A DNA stretch of 6,918 nt from Deltaproteobacteria bacterium RIFOXYA12_FULL_61_11 (GTDB lineage: Bacteria; Bdellovibrionota_F; JAHFAK01; YA12-FULL-61-11): positions 1 to 6,918 of the forward strand of contig MGSU01000228.1 of the NCBI GenBank assembly GCA_001799195.1, read 5' to 3'. A program made the translations under genes and the position numbers. Shown in pieces: positions 1 to 5,862 of this stretch. The first letter of the stretch is position 1; each line of letters starts with the position of its first letter. The notes beneath the pieces are model-generated. The model was not told the DNA's origin. It saw nothing but the letters and a program-made list of their open reading frames with translations, and searched no databases.

Positions 1-1939
1 CGCCATCCATCGGACCTTCGCCACCAATTTTTCCGTCGTCGTTCTCGTATTTAGGTTGGTCGTGCCAACGTAGGGTGGCACTATCGAAATGGGGATTGGC
101 GTCGAGGCTGAAGGTGGCTATCGGACCGTCGGTCATCACCCCTCGACCTTCGGACAAGGAGTCGAGCCATTGTTGGGAGCGGTTGAGGTAGGTCGAGGGT
201 TCGTTCGTGCCCTCAACGTGGGTGCGAACCAGGGAGAAGGCGTTGCTGTCGATGGAAAGGGTGGTGAAGAGGCGCACCGGCAAGGGGAGTTGGGTCAGCG
301 AGCGGGCCAAGGTGCTGGTGGTCCGGCTGAAAGAGCCGTGGGCATCTGTGGCCCCCCCGAAGTAGAGTTTGCGGATGAACTTCTGCTCGGGTTTGTCCTG
401 AAAGCTGTACTGGAGAGCCTGACGGACCAGTCGCTGCCAGCGAACCATAGAGTAGTTGACGATGGCGTCCCAGTGGGGTCGCCCGGCTTGCCACTCTTTT
501 TCCTGGTAGGGATTCTCGAGCAGGCGAAGGGCTTTCCCTCGATTGGAGAGCCGGGCTGTAACCTTCTGGGTATCCTTGCCGTTCCAGAACTCGAGACCCT
601 TGAAAACGAAATCCCGAGGGTTGCCGTCCGCGTCGCGGTGGACATGATCCTGGGTCATGGCGATGGCGAGCTGTTCATCTTCCCAAATTGGTACCCAGTG
701 AGGCAGACCGACGAGGTGTTCCTGCTCCATGAAGGGATGTGCGGCATAAGAGAACCCGCGCGGGTAGTTCGGGTTCGTGGCCATGTGTTCGAGTACGTAG
801 CCGATACGGTTGATGTTCTTGGCCGACAATCCGAAGAAGAAAGTGCCGCCGTGGAAGGGCCCCATGAAGTGGCGAGTGCTGTAGGCCAGCATATGAGTAC
901 CGAGGTTGATGGGAAATTTGTTGATCGGGTTTTCCTTTGCCAGGGTTAATTCTTCGTTGAACGTGATGCCGAACAAGCCCAGATTGCGTTCATACTCCAT
1001 CTGTCCTACCGGGCTGTGCTTCCCCTCGTGATCGACGAAGTAAGGATAGAGTTGTTGGCCGAAGTCCGGGTTCTGCTTGTTCACCGCGATGGGACCGTAA
1101 CTCGGGGCTGTGTCGTCACTGACAAAGACATTGTGGTCGGTGGCCATGACCCGGTGTTTGAAGTCGCCGTTGGGCGCGGAGCAGAGCCCCTGAGCATAGG
1201 CCACTTCGCGATACATCTGGAAGGGACCGCCGAAATCCTTGCGGATGACCACTAGTCCGGTCCCGTCCTCGAATTCCGAGGAGGTATGGACGTGCATGTC
1301 GTAGTGATGCCAGCCGGCGAAGCTCGGGAAGGGTTCGGGGTCGAGGCTGATGCGCATCACCTTGCGCAGAGTGTGCTCTTTCTTCTCGGGGATGCCTTTG
1401 AGAATTCTGCGATAGGAAGCTCTCGCCGCGAGGACGGGTGTCGATCCGTCCCGGAGGGACAATTGCGCCAGGGGTATCCGGAGGATCGTGTGCCAGCCGC
1501 GATTGGTCGAATTCACGACATCGATCTGCCAGGGGGAAAGCCCGGTTTGACCGAAGCCGACCACGAGATCGAGGTCGTCGGTGGTTTTGCCGAAACCGTC
1601 GACCGCGAGGAGGTCCCCGCCGCAGCCGTGGTGGCAGGCGGGGGGGGCTTGGTCTGTATCTTCGAAGAGGGCCACCACGCGATCGCCGACGATTTGGTCT
1701 ACGGCGAGGCGGGTGATTTTGAGGGTCTCCCAGCCCGCTTTCGTTTCCGGGAAGTGGAACTGAACCGGGATGTAGTCGGTGGCAGGATCACGCAACTGGA
1801 CCCGCCATGGCGAGTCCATGAAGACGTAGACCAAGCCGAGATCGGCGTCGGCGTCGCGGGCCTCGGTATCGAGCACGGTTGCTGCGAAGCCAAGGGTTCC
1901 CGATAGCATAATGAGTATGGAAAACCAGCGCTGCACCAT
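1..1939 (-). CDS. Exported CehA/McbA-like PHP-domain metallohydrolase, C-terminus cut by window edge
   Basis: The reverse strand is open without a stop from the ATG at 1939 to the left edge, giving 646 codons. Residues 1-20 look like a Sec signal peptide (charged start, hydrophobic core, Gly-Phe-Ala-Ala end), so the product is probably periplasmic or secreted. Residues about 25-205 look like a beta-rich domain containing Cys102-His-His-Gly-Cys106. PHP metal-site motifs follow in order: His216-x-His218 in DMHVHT, ATDHN (266-270), NEE (328-330) with GTH (347-349), AAHP (399-402), GLEFWNG (448-454) and GATDAHG (529-535). This order matches PHP phosphoesterase/amidohydrolase-type proteins of the CehA/McbA group, which hydrolyse ester or related bonds using bound metals. 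The substrate cannot be told. About 75 residues lie between the ATDHN and NEE motifs. In-frame ATGs at 1978 and 1987 exist, but 1939 is preferred because it has a purine-rich ribosome site and begins directly with the signal peptide. It is transcribed divergently from the phaR-like gene. Family assignment is fairly sure; the function is not. Confidence 0.87.
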   Translation of the reverse strand, partial: MVQRWFSILIMLSGTLGFAATVLDTEARDADADLGLVYVFMDSPWRVQLRDPATDYIPVQFHFPETKAGWETLKITRLAVDQIVGDRVVALFEDTDQAPPACHHGCGGDLLAVDGFGKTTDDLDLVVGFGQTGLSPWQIDVVNSTNRGWHTILRIPLAQLSLRDGSTPVLAARASYRRILKGIPEKKEHTLRKVMRISLDPEPFPSFAGWHHYDMHVHTSSEFEDGTGLVVIRKDFGGPFQMYREVAYAQGLCSAPNGDFKHRVMATDHNVFVSDDTAPSYGPIAVNKQNPDFGQQLYPYFVDHEGKHSPVGQMEYERNLGLFGITFNEELTLAKENPINKFPINLGTHMLAYSTRHFMGPFHGGTFFFGLSAKNINRIGYVLEHMATNPNYPRGFSYAAHPFMEQEHLVGLPHWVPIWEDEQLAIAMTQDHVHRDADGNPRDFVFKGLEFWNGKDTQKVTARLSNRGKALRLLENPYQEKEWQAGRPHWDAIVNYSMVRWQRLVRQALQYSFQDKPEQKFIRKLYFGGATDAHGSFSRTTSTLARSLTQLPLPVRLFTTLSIDSNAFSLVRTHVEGTNEPSTYLNRSQQWLDSLSEGRGVMTDGPIATFSLDANPHFDSATLRWHDQPKYENDDGKIGGEGPMDG

Positions 1940-1946
1940 CGTTCTT

Positions 1947-1955
1947 CCCCCCTCC
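1947..1955 (-). promoter_or_regulatory. Ribosome binding site of the PHP gene
   Basis: On the reverse strand GGAGG is followed by four more G, forming a G-rich Shine-Dalgarno stretch that ends 7 nt before the ATG at 1939 (11 nt if only GGAGG pairs). It supports the start at 1939 over the in-frame ATGs at 1978 and 1987. The run of six G sits between the SD core and the start, so a length change there would alter spacing. Confidence 0.6.
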
Positions 1956-1968
1956 GATGAACCCTGAC

Positions 1969-1997
1969 CACATAGCATGTCCTGCATGGGAGGACAA
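1969..1997 (-). promoter_or_regulatory. Candidate sigma70-like promoter for the PHP gene
   Basis: On the reverse strand TTGTCC (1997-1992, 4 of 6 matches to the -35 consensus) is separated by exactly 17 bp from TATGTG (1974-1969, 3 of 6 to the -10 consensus). Transcription would begin near 1962 and give a short leader of about 23 nt that contains the ribosome site. The match is weak and spacing is the main support. Confidence 0.28.
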
Positions 1998-2004
1998 GTC
2001 CCAT
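1986..2004. repeat. Inverted repeat ATGGGA-N7-TCCCAT, possible operator
   Basis: Two perfect 6-bp arms (1986-1991 and 1999-2004) flank a 7-bp centre. The repeat covers the candidate -35 box of the PHP gene, a position where a bound repressor would block RNA polymerase. Six-base arms can occur by chance, so the operator role is inference only. Confidence 0.25.
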
Positions 2005-2137
2005 CTCCTATCGGTCCATGTGGCAAAAATGACCAGAGACCTCCTCGTCCTCGGTCGCGGGTGGAGTTTTTCCGTTGCATTTCCCCGGGGCTTCTTCTAA
2101 GTAAACCGGAACGGACAGCACGAGAGCGCGGAACCGC

Positions 2138-2713
2138 ATGACTACCGAACGGATCATTAAAAAGTATCAGAACCGCAAGCTCTACGATGTGCTCGAGAGC
2201 CGGTACGTGACCCTGACCGAGTTGGCCGATTTCATTCAAGCTGGGGATCGCTTGCGGGTGGTCGATAATGTCACGGAAGCGGACCTCACCCCGATGATCC
2301 TGACCGAAATCCTGCTCGAACAGGAGAAGGTGCAAGCCGGTGAAGTCCCAACGACCCTGCTCAAGGAAATCATCCGCAACGGTGATGGCTCCATCTTCAA
2401 GTTCTTGCAACGTTTTGTGGTCGGCGCGGGGGAGAATCGCGGTTCCGGAGTTGCCGAGCTGCGTGAGTTCATCGCCAACCTGCACCAGGCCGGAGAACTC
2501 AACGAGCAGGAATGCGCTGAGCTCAACCGCGAACTCGATCAGAAGAAAGGTGAGGTCGGAGAACGGCTCGACCAGCTCATTGAACAGAATATCGGCAATG
2601 CGTTGAATAAAATCAAACGTATATATAAAATGCAGAAAGACATCCAACGCCTACGCACCAAGGTGGTCAACCTCGAGCGGCAGGCGGAGAGGATCGAGCG
2701 GACCACTAACTAA
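2138..2713 (+). CDS. phaR: PhaR-like polyhydroxyalkanoate synthesis regulator with C-terminal coiled coil
   Basis: The product has 191 residues. Residues about 5-65 match the PHB/PHA accumulation regulator DNA-binding domain. The hallmark KKYQNRKLYD (8-17) is followed by YVTLTEL (23-29), a DxxTEADLT stretch, and an ILTEILLEQEK segment near 53-64. In studied bacteria PhaR binds DNA and PHA granules and represses phasin and PHA genes until polymer forms. The middle (about 73-93, LLKEIIRNGDGSIFKFLQRF) resembles the stretch after the DNA-binding domain in relatives. The end (about 120-190) is charged and heptad-like, consistent with a dimerising coiled coil. No phaC, phaA, phaB or phasin gene is visible, so a role in PHA control is by family only. 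The start has a weak ribosome site (GCGGAA, 2128-2133) but places the conserved domain at the N-terminus as usual. It heads the sucCD-ndk unit, 17 nt before sucC. The codons AAA-CGT-ATA-TAT-AAA near the 3' end are unusually AT-rich. Confidence 0.88.
   Translation: MTTERIIKKYQNRKLYDVLESRYVTLTELADFIQAGDRLRVVDNVTEADLTPMILTEILLEQEKVQAGEVPTTLLKEIIRNGDGSIFKFLQRFVVGAGENRGSGVAELREFIANLHQAGELNEQECAELNRELDQKKGEVGERLDQLIEQNIGNALNKIKRIYKMQKDIQRLRTKVVNLERQAERIERTTN
2603..2629 (+). promoter_or_regulatory. Candidate internal promoter for sucCD inside the phaR-like gene
   Basis: TTGAAT (2603-2608, 4 of 6 to the -35 consensus) and TATAAA (2624-2629, 5 of 6 to the -10 consensus) are separated by 15 bp, shorter than ideal. 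They lie in an AT-rich island that stands out from the GC-rich coding sequence and includes the only ATA isoleucine codon of this gene. Transcription would start about 95 nt before sucC. This could allow TCA-cycle expression independent of the regulator gene. Confidence 0.33.
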
Positions 2714-2730
2714 GTCCCAGGGGAGGGTAG

Positions 2731-3903
2731 ATGAAACTCCACGAATACCAATCCAAGGAATTGTTCAAGAAGTATGACCTACCGGTGCCCAAGGGCTGGT
2801 TGCTCGAAGACCTCAGCGGCCTCGACGAGATCCTTCGCAAGGCAGGGAACACCATGTTGGTGGTCAAGGCTCAGGTCCATGCCGGCGGTCGGGGCAAAGG
2901 AGGCGGAGTCAAACTCGGGCGCAGCCCCGAGGAGATCCGCAACCACGCCAAGACCATTCTCGGGATGACTCTGGTCACGCATCAGACCGGACCGCAGGGA
3001 GTCACGGTGCGCAAGGTGCTGTTGGAAGAAGGTTGCAAGATCAAGAAAGAGATGTACCTGGGGCTCACCGTGGACCGTGGGCACGGCAAGATCGCCATCA
3101 TGGCCAGCGAAGCCGGTGGTATGGATATCGAAGAAGTTGCGGCCAAGACCCCGGAGAAGATTCATATCGAGTTGGTTGATCCCCTGATCGGTTTGATGCC
3201 CTACCAGGCGCGCAAGCTGGCTTTTGCCTTGAACCTCACCGGTACTCTGGCCAAGGATTGGGTTCCCTTCCTGACCAAGGTCTACAAAGTATTCGCCGAC
3301 AACGATTGTTCCCTGGTCGAGATCAACCCTCTGGTGATCACTGCTGACGATACCCTCATCGCCCTCGATGGCAAGATCGATCTCGACGGGAATGCCCTGT
3401 TCCGGCACCGGGATCTGCTCGAGTTTCGCGATGTGCATGAAGAAGATCCACGGGAGTTCGAGGCATCCAAGCACGGCCTGAGCTTCATCAGCTTGGACGG
3501 CAATATCGGGTGCATGGTCAACGGCGCCGGTTTAGCCATGGCCACCATGGATATCATCAAGCATCACGGCGGTAGCCCGGCCAATTTCCTCGATGTTGGT
3601 GGTTCTGCCACCACCGAGGCCGTCACCGAGGCCTTCAAGCTGTTGCTCTCCGACTCCCAGGTCAAGGGAGTGATGATCAACATCTTCGGAGGCATCATGA
3701 AGTGCGATACCATCGCCAATGGCATCATCGAAGCCTCGAAACGGGTAGCGGTCAAAGTACCGCTGGTGGTCCGACTCGAGGGGACCAATGTCGACCTGGG
3801 TAAAAAGATCCTCAAGGAGAGCGGTCTGGCCATCACCACTGCCGACACCATGGCCGATGCGGCCCAGAAGATCGTCACCATCGTCAAGCAAGGGAGGGCC
3901 TGA
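2731..3903 (+). CDS. sucC: Succinyl-CoA synthetase (succinate-CoA ligase), beta subunit
   Basis: At 390 residues this is the usual length for SucC and aligns end to end with the E. coli protein from memory. The subunit carries the ATP-grasp nucleotide site and the succinate site. With SucD it interconverts succinyl-CoA + NDP + phosphate and succinate + CoA + NTP in the cytoplasmic TCA cycle. Visible motifs are MKLHEYQ at the N-terminus, Lys46 and the [13 protein letters not shown] loop (49-61) of the ATP-grasp fold, Mg-binding EINP (197-200, Asn199) and ALDGK (Asp213), the [14 protein letters not shown] segment (257-270), LDVGG (287-291) and NIFGGI (317-322). Pro20 is as in E. coli, where this position contributes to the nucleotide pocket, but nucleotide preference cannot be settled from it. 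A strong ribosome site (GGGAGG, 2721-2726) precedes the ATG, and sucD follows after 3 nt. Confidence 0.98.
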   Translation: MKLHEYQSKELFKKYDLPVPKGWLLEDLSGLDEILRKAGNTMLVVKAQVHAGGRGKGGGVKLGRSPEEIRNHAKTILGMTLVTHQTGPQGVTVRKVLLEEGCKIKKEMYLGLTVDRGHGKIAIMASEAGGMDIEEVAAKTPEKIHIELVDPLIGLMPYQARKLAFALNLTGTLAKDWVPFLTKVYKVFADNDCSLVEINPLVITADDTLIALDGKIDLDGNALFRHRDLLEFRDVHEEDPREFEASKHGLSFISLDGNIGCMVNGAGLAMATMDIIKHHGGSPANFLDVGGSATTEAVTEAFKLLLSDSQVKGVMINIFGGIMKCDTIANGIIEASKRVAVKVPLVVRLEGTNVDLGKKILKESGLAITTADTMADAAQKIVTIVKQGRA

Positions 3904-3906
3904 ACC

Positions 3907-4782
3907 ATGGCCATCTTCGTCAATAACGAAACCCGGGTTGTCTGTCAGGGTATCACCGGCTCGGCCGGTTCGTTCCACGCCGAGAAGTGCCTCGAGTACG
4001 GCACTAAGCTCGTGGCCGGGGTCACTCCGGGCAAGGGTGGCACGACCTTCCTGGGTAAGGTCCCGATTTTCGACACGGTGAGCAGTGCGGTGCGTGAGAC
4101 CGGTGCCGACACCTCCCTCATCTTTGTACCCCCGCCCTTTGCCGCCGATGCCATTCTCGAGGCGGTTGACGCGGGGGTTGGTTTCGTCGTCTGCATCACC
4201 GAGGGAATTCCGGTGCTGGACATGGTCAAGGTCAAGAACGCACTGCGCGGCAGCAAGACCCGTTTGCTCGGTCCCAATTGCCCGGGCATCATCAGCCCGG
4301 GACAGTGCAAGATCGGGATCATGCCTGCGCACATCCATCGCCGTGGCGATATTGGTATCATTTCGCGGAGCGGGACGCTCACGTACGAGGCCGTGGATCA
4401 AGTGACCAAGTTGGGTCTTGGGCAATCCACCTGCATCGGTATTGGTGGGGACCCGGTCAACGGCACCAACTTCATCGATGTTCTCTCCCAGTTTGAGCAA
4501 GATCCGGAGACCAAGGCCGTGGTCATGATAGGCGAGATCGGCGGCACGGCCGAGGAAGATGCGGCCCGTTTCGTGCGGGACCACATGTCCAAGCCGGTGG
4601 TCGGTTTCATCGCCGGTATGACCGCACCCAAGGGCAAACGCATGGGACATGCCGGAGCCATTATTTCCGGTGGCAAGGGCACGGCGGCCGAGAAGATCGC
4701 CGAGATGGAGCGTTGCGGTATCCGCGTGGCCAAGTCGCCTTCGGAGATCGGTTCAACCCTCAAGTATGTGTTCAGCCACTGA
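3907..4782 (+). CDS. sucD: Succinyl-CoA synthetase, alpha subunit
   Basis: This 291-residue protein is the CoA-binding partner of SucC and carries the phosphorylated histidine. The N-terminal Rossmann-like domain has [12 protein letters not shown] (13-24) and VTPGKGG (39-45). GPNCPG (122-127) and [10 protein letters not shown] (152-161) mark the centre. Glu210 in IGEIGG and catalytic His248 in KRMGHAGAI correspond to the E. coli catalytic glutamate and phosphohistidine, and GGKGTA follows. All key residues are present, so the enzyme should be active. The ribosome site GGGAGG (3892-3897) lies within the last codons of sucC, and the start follows the sucC stop by 3 nt, which indicates translational coupling and matched subunit synthesis. 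Confidence 0.98.
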   Translation: MAIFVNNETRVVCQGITGSAGSFHAEKCLEYGTKLVAGVTPGKGGTTFLGKVPIFDTVSSAVRETGADTSLIFVPPPFAADAILEAVDAGVGFVVCITEGIPVLDMVKVKNALRGSKTRLLGPNCPGIISPGQCKIGIMPAHIHRRGDIGIISRSGTLTYEAVDQVTKLGLGQSTCIGIGGDPVNGTNFIDVLSQFEQDPETKAVVMIGEIGGTAEEDAARFVRDHMSKPVVGFIAGMTAPKGKRMGHAGAIISGGKGTAAEKIAEMERCGIRVAKSPSEIGSTLKYVFSH

Positions 4783-4793
4783 GGAGACAGTCC

Positions 4794-5207
4794 ATGGAAC
4801 GCACCTTCACCTTCATCAAACCCGATGTAGTTTCGCGAAATTTGGTCGGTGCCGTCATTGCCCGTTACGAAGCAGAGGGTCTGAGAGTGGCAGCCCTGAA
4901 ACGGTTACACCTCTCCAAGGTCAAGGCCCAGGGCTTCTATGCGGTACACCGGTCGAGACCCTTCTTCGACAGTCTGACCGCTTTCATGACAGAGGGACCG
5001 GTCGTTGCCATGGTTCTCGAGGGCGATAGTGCAATGGACAAGGTACGTCGGATCAACGGCGCGACCAATCCATCCGAGGCCGCCCCTGGCACCATTCGCA
5101 AGGATTTCGGCACCAACATCGAGCGCAACGCTGTCCACGGATCGGATTCGCTCGAGAACGCTGCGAAAGAAATTGCCCATGTTTTCAGCGAACTTGAGAT
5201 CTTCTGA
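4794..5207 (+). CDS. ndk: Nucleoside diphosphate kinase
   Basis: The start at 4794 gives 137 residues, close to the usual length of bacterial Ndk, and begins directly with the family's first strand (ERTFTFIKPD). The enzyme transfers the gamma phosphate between nucleoside triphosphates and diphosphates through a phosphohistidine. Visible active-site residues are Lys9, Tyr49, Phe57, Arg85, Thr91, Arg102, Asn112 and His115, the last in the signature NAVHGSDS (112-119). RPFF (55-58) and GATNPSEAAPGTIR (89-102) also match. INGATNP replaces the more usual form with Met-Gly before Ala. Reading could be extended upstream to 4713 in frame, but that would overlap sucD and add an unrelated tail. The GAGGAG site (4781-4786) overlapping the sucD stop supports 4794. 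Its place after sucCD fits an NTP-exchange role, since Ndk has been reported to associate with succinyl-CoA synthetase in Pseudomonas. Confidence 0.97.
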   Translation: MERTFTFIKPDVVSRNLVGAVIARYEAEGLRVAALKRLHLSKVKAQGFYAVHRSRPFFDSLTAFMTEGPVVAMVLEGDSAMDKVRRINGATNPSEAAPGTIRKDFGTNIERNAVHGSDSLENAAKEIAHVFSELEIF

Positions 5208-5219
5208 GCGGAGCGCTCG

Positions 5220-5741
5220 ATGATGGGACCCCGGCTGGTCTGGATCTTTGGTTTCTTCCTCCTGGTGGGGTGTTTCTCTAAGGATTTCAATGAGCCAGGA
5301 GTTGAAGACTACGAAGAGTTGGCCACTACCGAGGTCTTCAACATCAACAAGAAGATGGCATGGAACGCGGCCTTCAATGTGATGAGCAGGTATCCGATAG
5401 TCTACTCCTCTGAAGAGAACCTCGAGATCCAAACCGACTGGATCAAGGGGAAATCCGAGCGTCTTTTTTCCCAGTACGACGAGAACAGGGTGCCCTATAC
5501 CATCCGTTTTCGCCTCAATGTCCGACTCGTCCCTCTCGACGCAAACCGGACAGAGGTGACGGTGCAAAATACTGAGCAATATCTAACTGATATCATTACA
5601 TCTGGTGGTGATCTCAACGCCACCCTCTACGAATGGATCGATACCGAGAGCACCACCTATAAAGAGAACGCGGTCCTTAAGAAGGTGGAACTCGAACTCA
5701 AGAAGATGCTTCAGAATCTACGTCGTGGTGGGAAGAAGTAA
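5220..5741 (+). CDS. Putative outer-membrane lipoprotein, possibly BamC-like
   Basis: The product has 173 residues. The N-terminus is a lipoprotein signal: a hydrophobic stretch (about 7-16) ending in the lipobox Leu15-Val-Gly-Cys18, so Cys18 should be lipidated. Phe19, rather than Asp, follows the cysteine, which by the E. coli rule favours outer-membrane sorting. Residues about 45-135 alternate polar and hydrophobic in a beta-rich pattern, with a YPIVYSSEE segment, IQTDWIKG (69-76) and TIRFRLNVRLVPL (93-105). A helical, lysine-rich tail closes the protein (about 146-173). The YPI...TDW...RFR layout recalls the helix-grip domain of BamC/NlpB-type lipoproteins, but I cannot confirm this. ATG codons at 5220 and 5223 are both possible, with GCGGAG (5208-5213) upstream. 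It follows ndk by 12 nt and probably shares its transcript. The functional link to TCA genes is unclear. Confidence 0.85.
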   Translation: MMGPRLVWIFGFFLLVGCFSKDFNEPGVEDYEELATTEVFNINKKMAWNAAFNVMSRYPIVYSSEENLEIQTDWIKGKSERLFSQYDENRVPYTIRFRLNVRLVPLDANRTEVTVQNTEQYLTDIITSGGDLNATLYEWIDTESTTYKENAVLKKVELELKKMLQNLRRGGKK

Positions 5742-5762
5742 CTGTCCGTCACAACATCCCCC

Positions 5763-5776
5763 GATCGAGTTCGATC
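5763..5776. repeat. Inverted repeat GATCGA-GT-TCGATC
   Basis: Two 6-bp arms with a 2-bp centre lie just after the lipoprotein gene. As RNA this would make only a 5-bp stem with a 4-base loop. No U-run follows, so it is not a convincing rho-independent terminator. It may be one of a pair of protein sites with the palindrome at 5795-5812, whose centre is 34 bp away. Confidence 0.25.
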
Positions 5777-5794
5777 CAATCGCAACTAGGTGAT

Positions 5795-5812
5795 GTGTGC
5801 GAATTCGCGCAC
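5795..5812. repeat. 18-bp near-perfect palindrome between the lipoprotein and Hsp70 genes
   Basis: GTGTGCGAATTCGCGCAC is symmetrical at 8 of its 9 base pairs. The only break is T5798 opposite G5809, which becomes a G-U pair in RNA. The RNA would fold as a 7-bp stem with an AAUU loop. Lack of a following U-run argues against a classical terminator. Its place 50 bp before the most likely Hsp70 start fits an operator or a leader hairpin. No promoter elements convincing enough to list were seen in 5742-5862. Confidence 0.4.
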
Positions 5813-5862
5813 TATTCCTGTACATCGTGGATTGCGAACGAATAACTACAAGAAAACATGAG

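Larger units (their letters stand above)
1940..2137. promoter_or_regulatory. Divergent intergenic control region
   Basis: This 198-bp spacer separates the leftward PHP gene from the rightward phaR-like gene and must hold promoters for both. The left half contains a candidate leftward promoter and an inverted repeat, listed separately. For the rightward gene the best sigma70-like pair I see is TTGCAT (2075-2080), 17 bp, TAAGTA (2098-2103). It is a poor match and only a suggestion. The palindrome CCCCGGGG (2083-2090) falls inside that spacer. I see no convincing small gene or structured RNA here. Confidence 0.5.

Noticed and set aside
89-949. Forward-strand open frame of 286 codons, with further forward frames at 1016-1255 and 1286-1906
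   Set aside because: They lie opposite the continuous 646-codon reverse-strand PHP gene, which has ordered family motifs, a signal peptide and a ribosome site. The forward translations show no recognisable domain and are broken into pieces.
1699-2004. Reverse-strand frames of 101 and 69 codons across the start of the PHP gene
   Set aside because: They are in other frames than the PHP gene, are rich in Arg/Ser/Pro as expected of out-of-frame GC-rich DNA, and match nothing known.
2779-3474. Reverse-strand open frame of 231 codons antisense to sucC
   Set aside because: The forward strand is unmistakably sucC with all active-site residues; the antisense frame is a composition effect.
3532-4650. 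Long reverse-strand open frame of 372 codons antisense to sucD
   Set aside because: Its His/Asp/Gly-rich translation is the mirror of well-conserved sucD codons. It lacks a domain pattern and a ribosome site I can support.
4713-4793. In-frame upstream extension of ndk beginning inside sucD
   Set aside because: It would add 27 residues absent from the Ndk family and overlap sucD. The start at 4794 has a good ribosome site and the standard N-terminus.
5742-5862. Rho-independent terminator after the lipoprotein gene
   Set aside because: Inverted repeats are present but no U-rich run follows either, so termination here is not supported.
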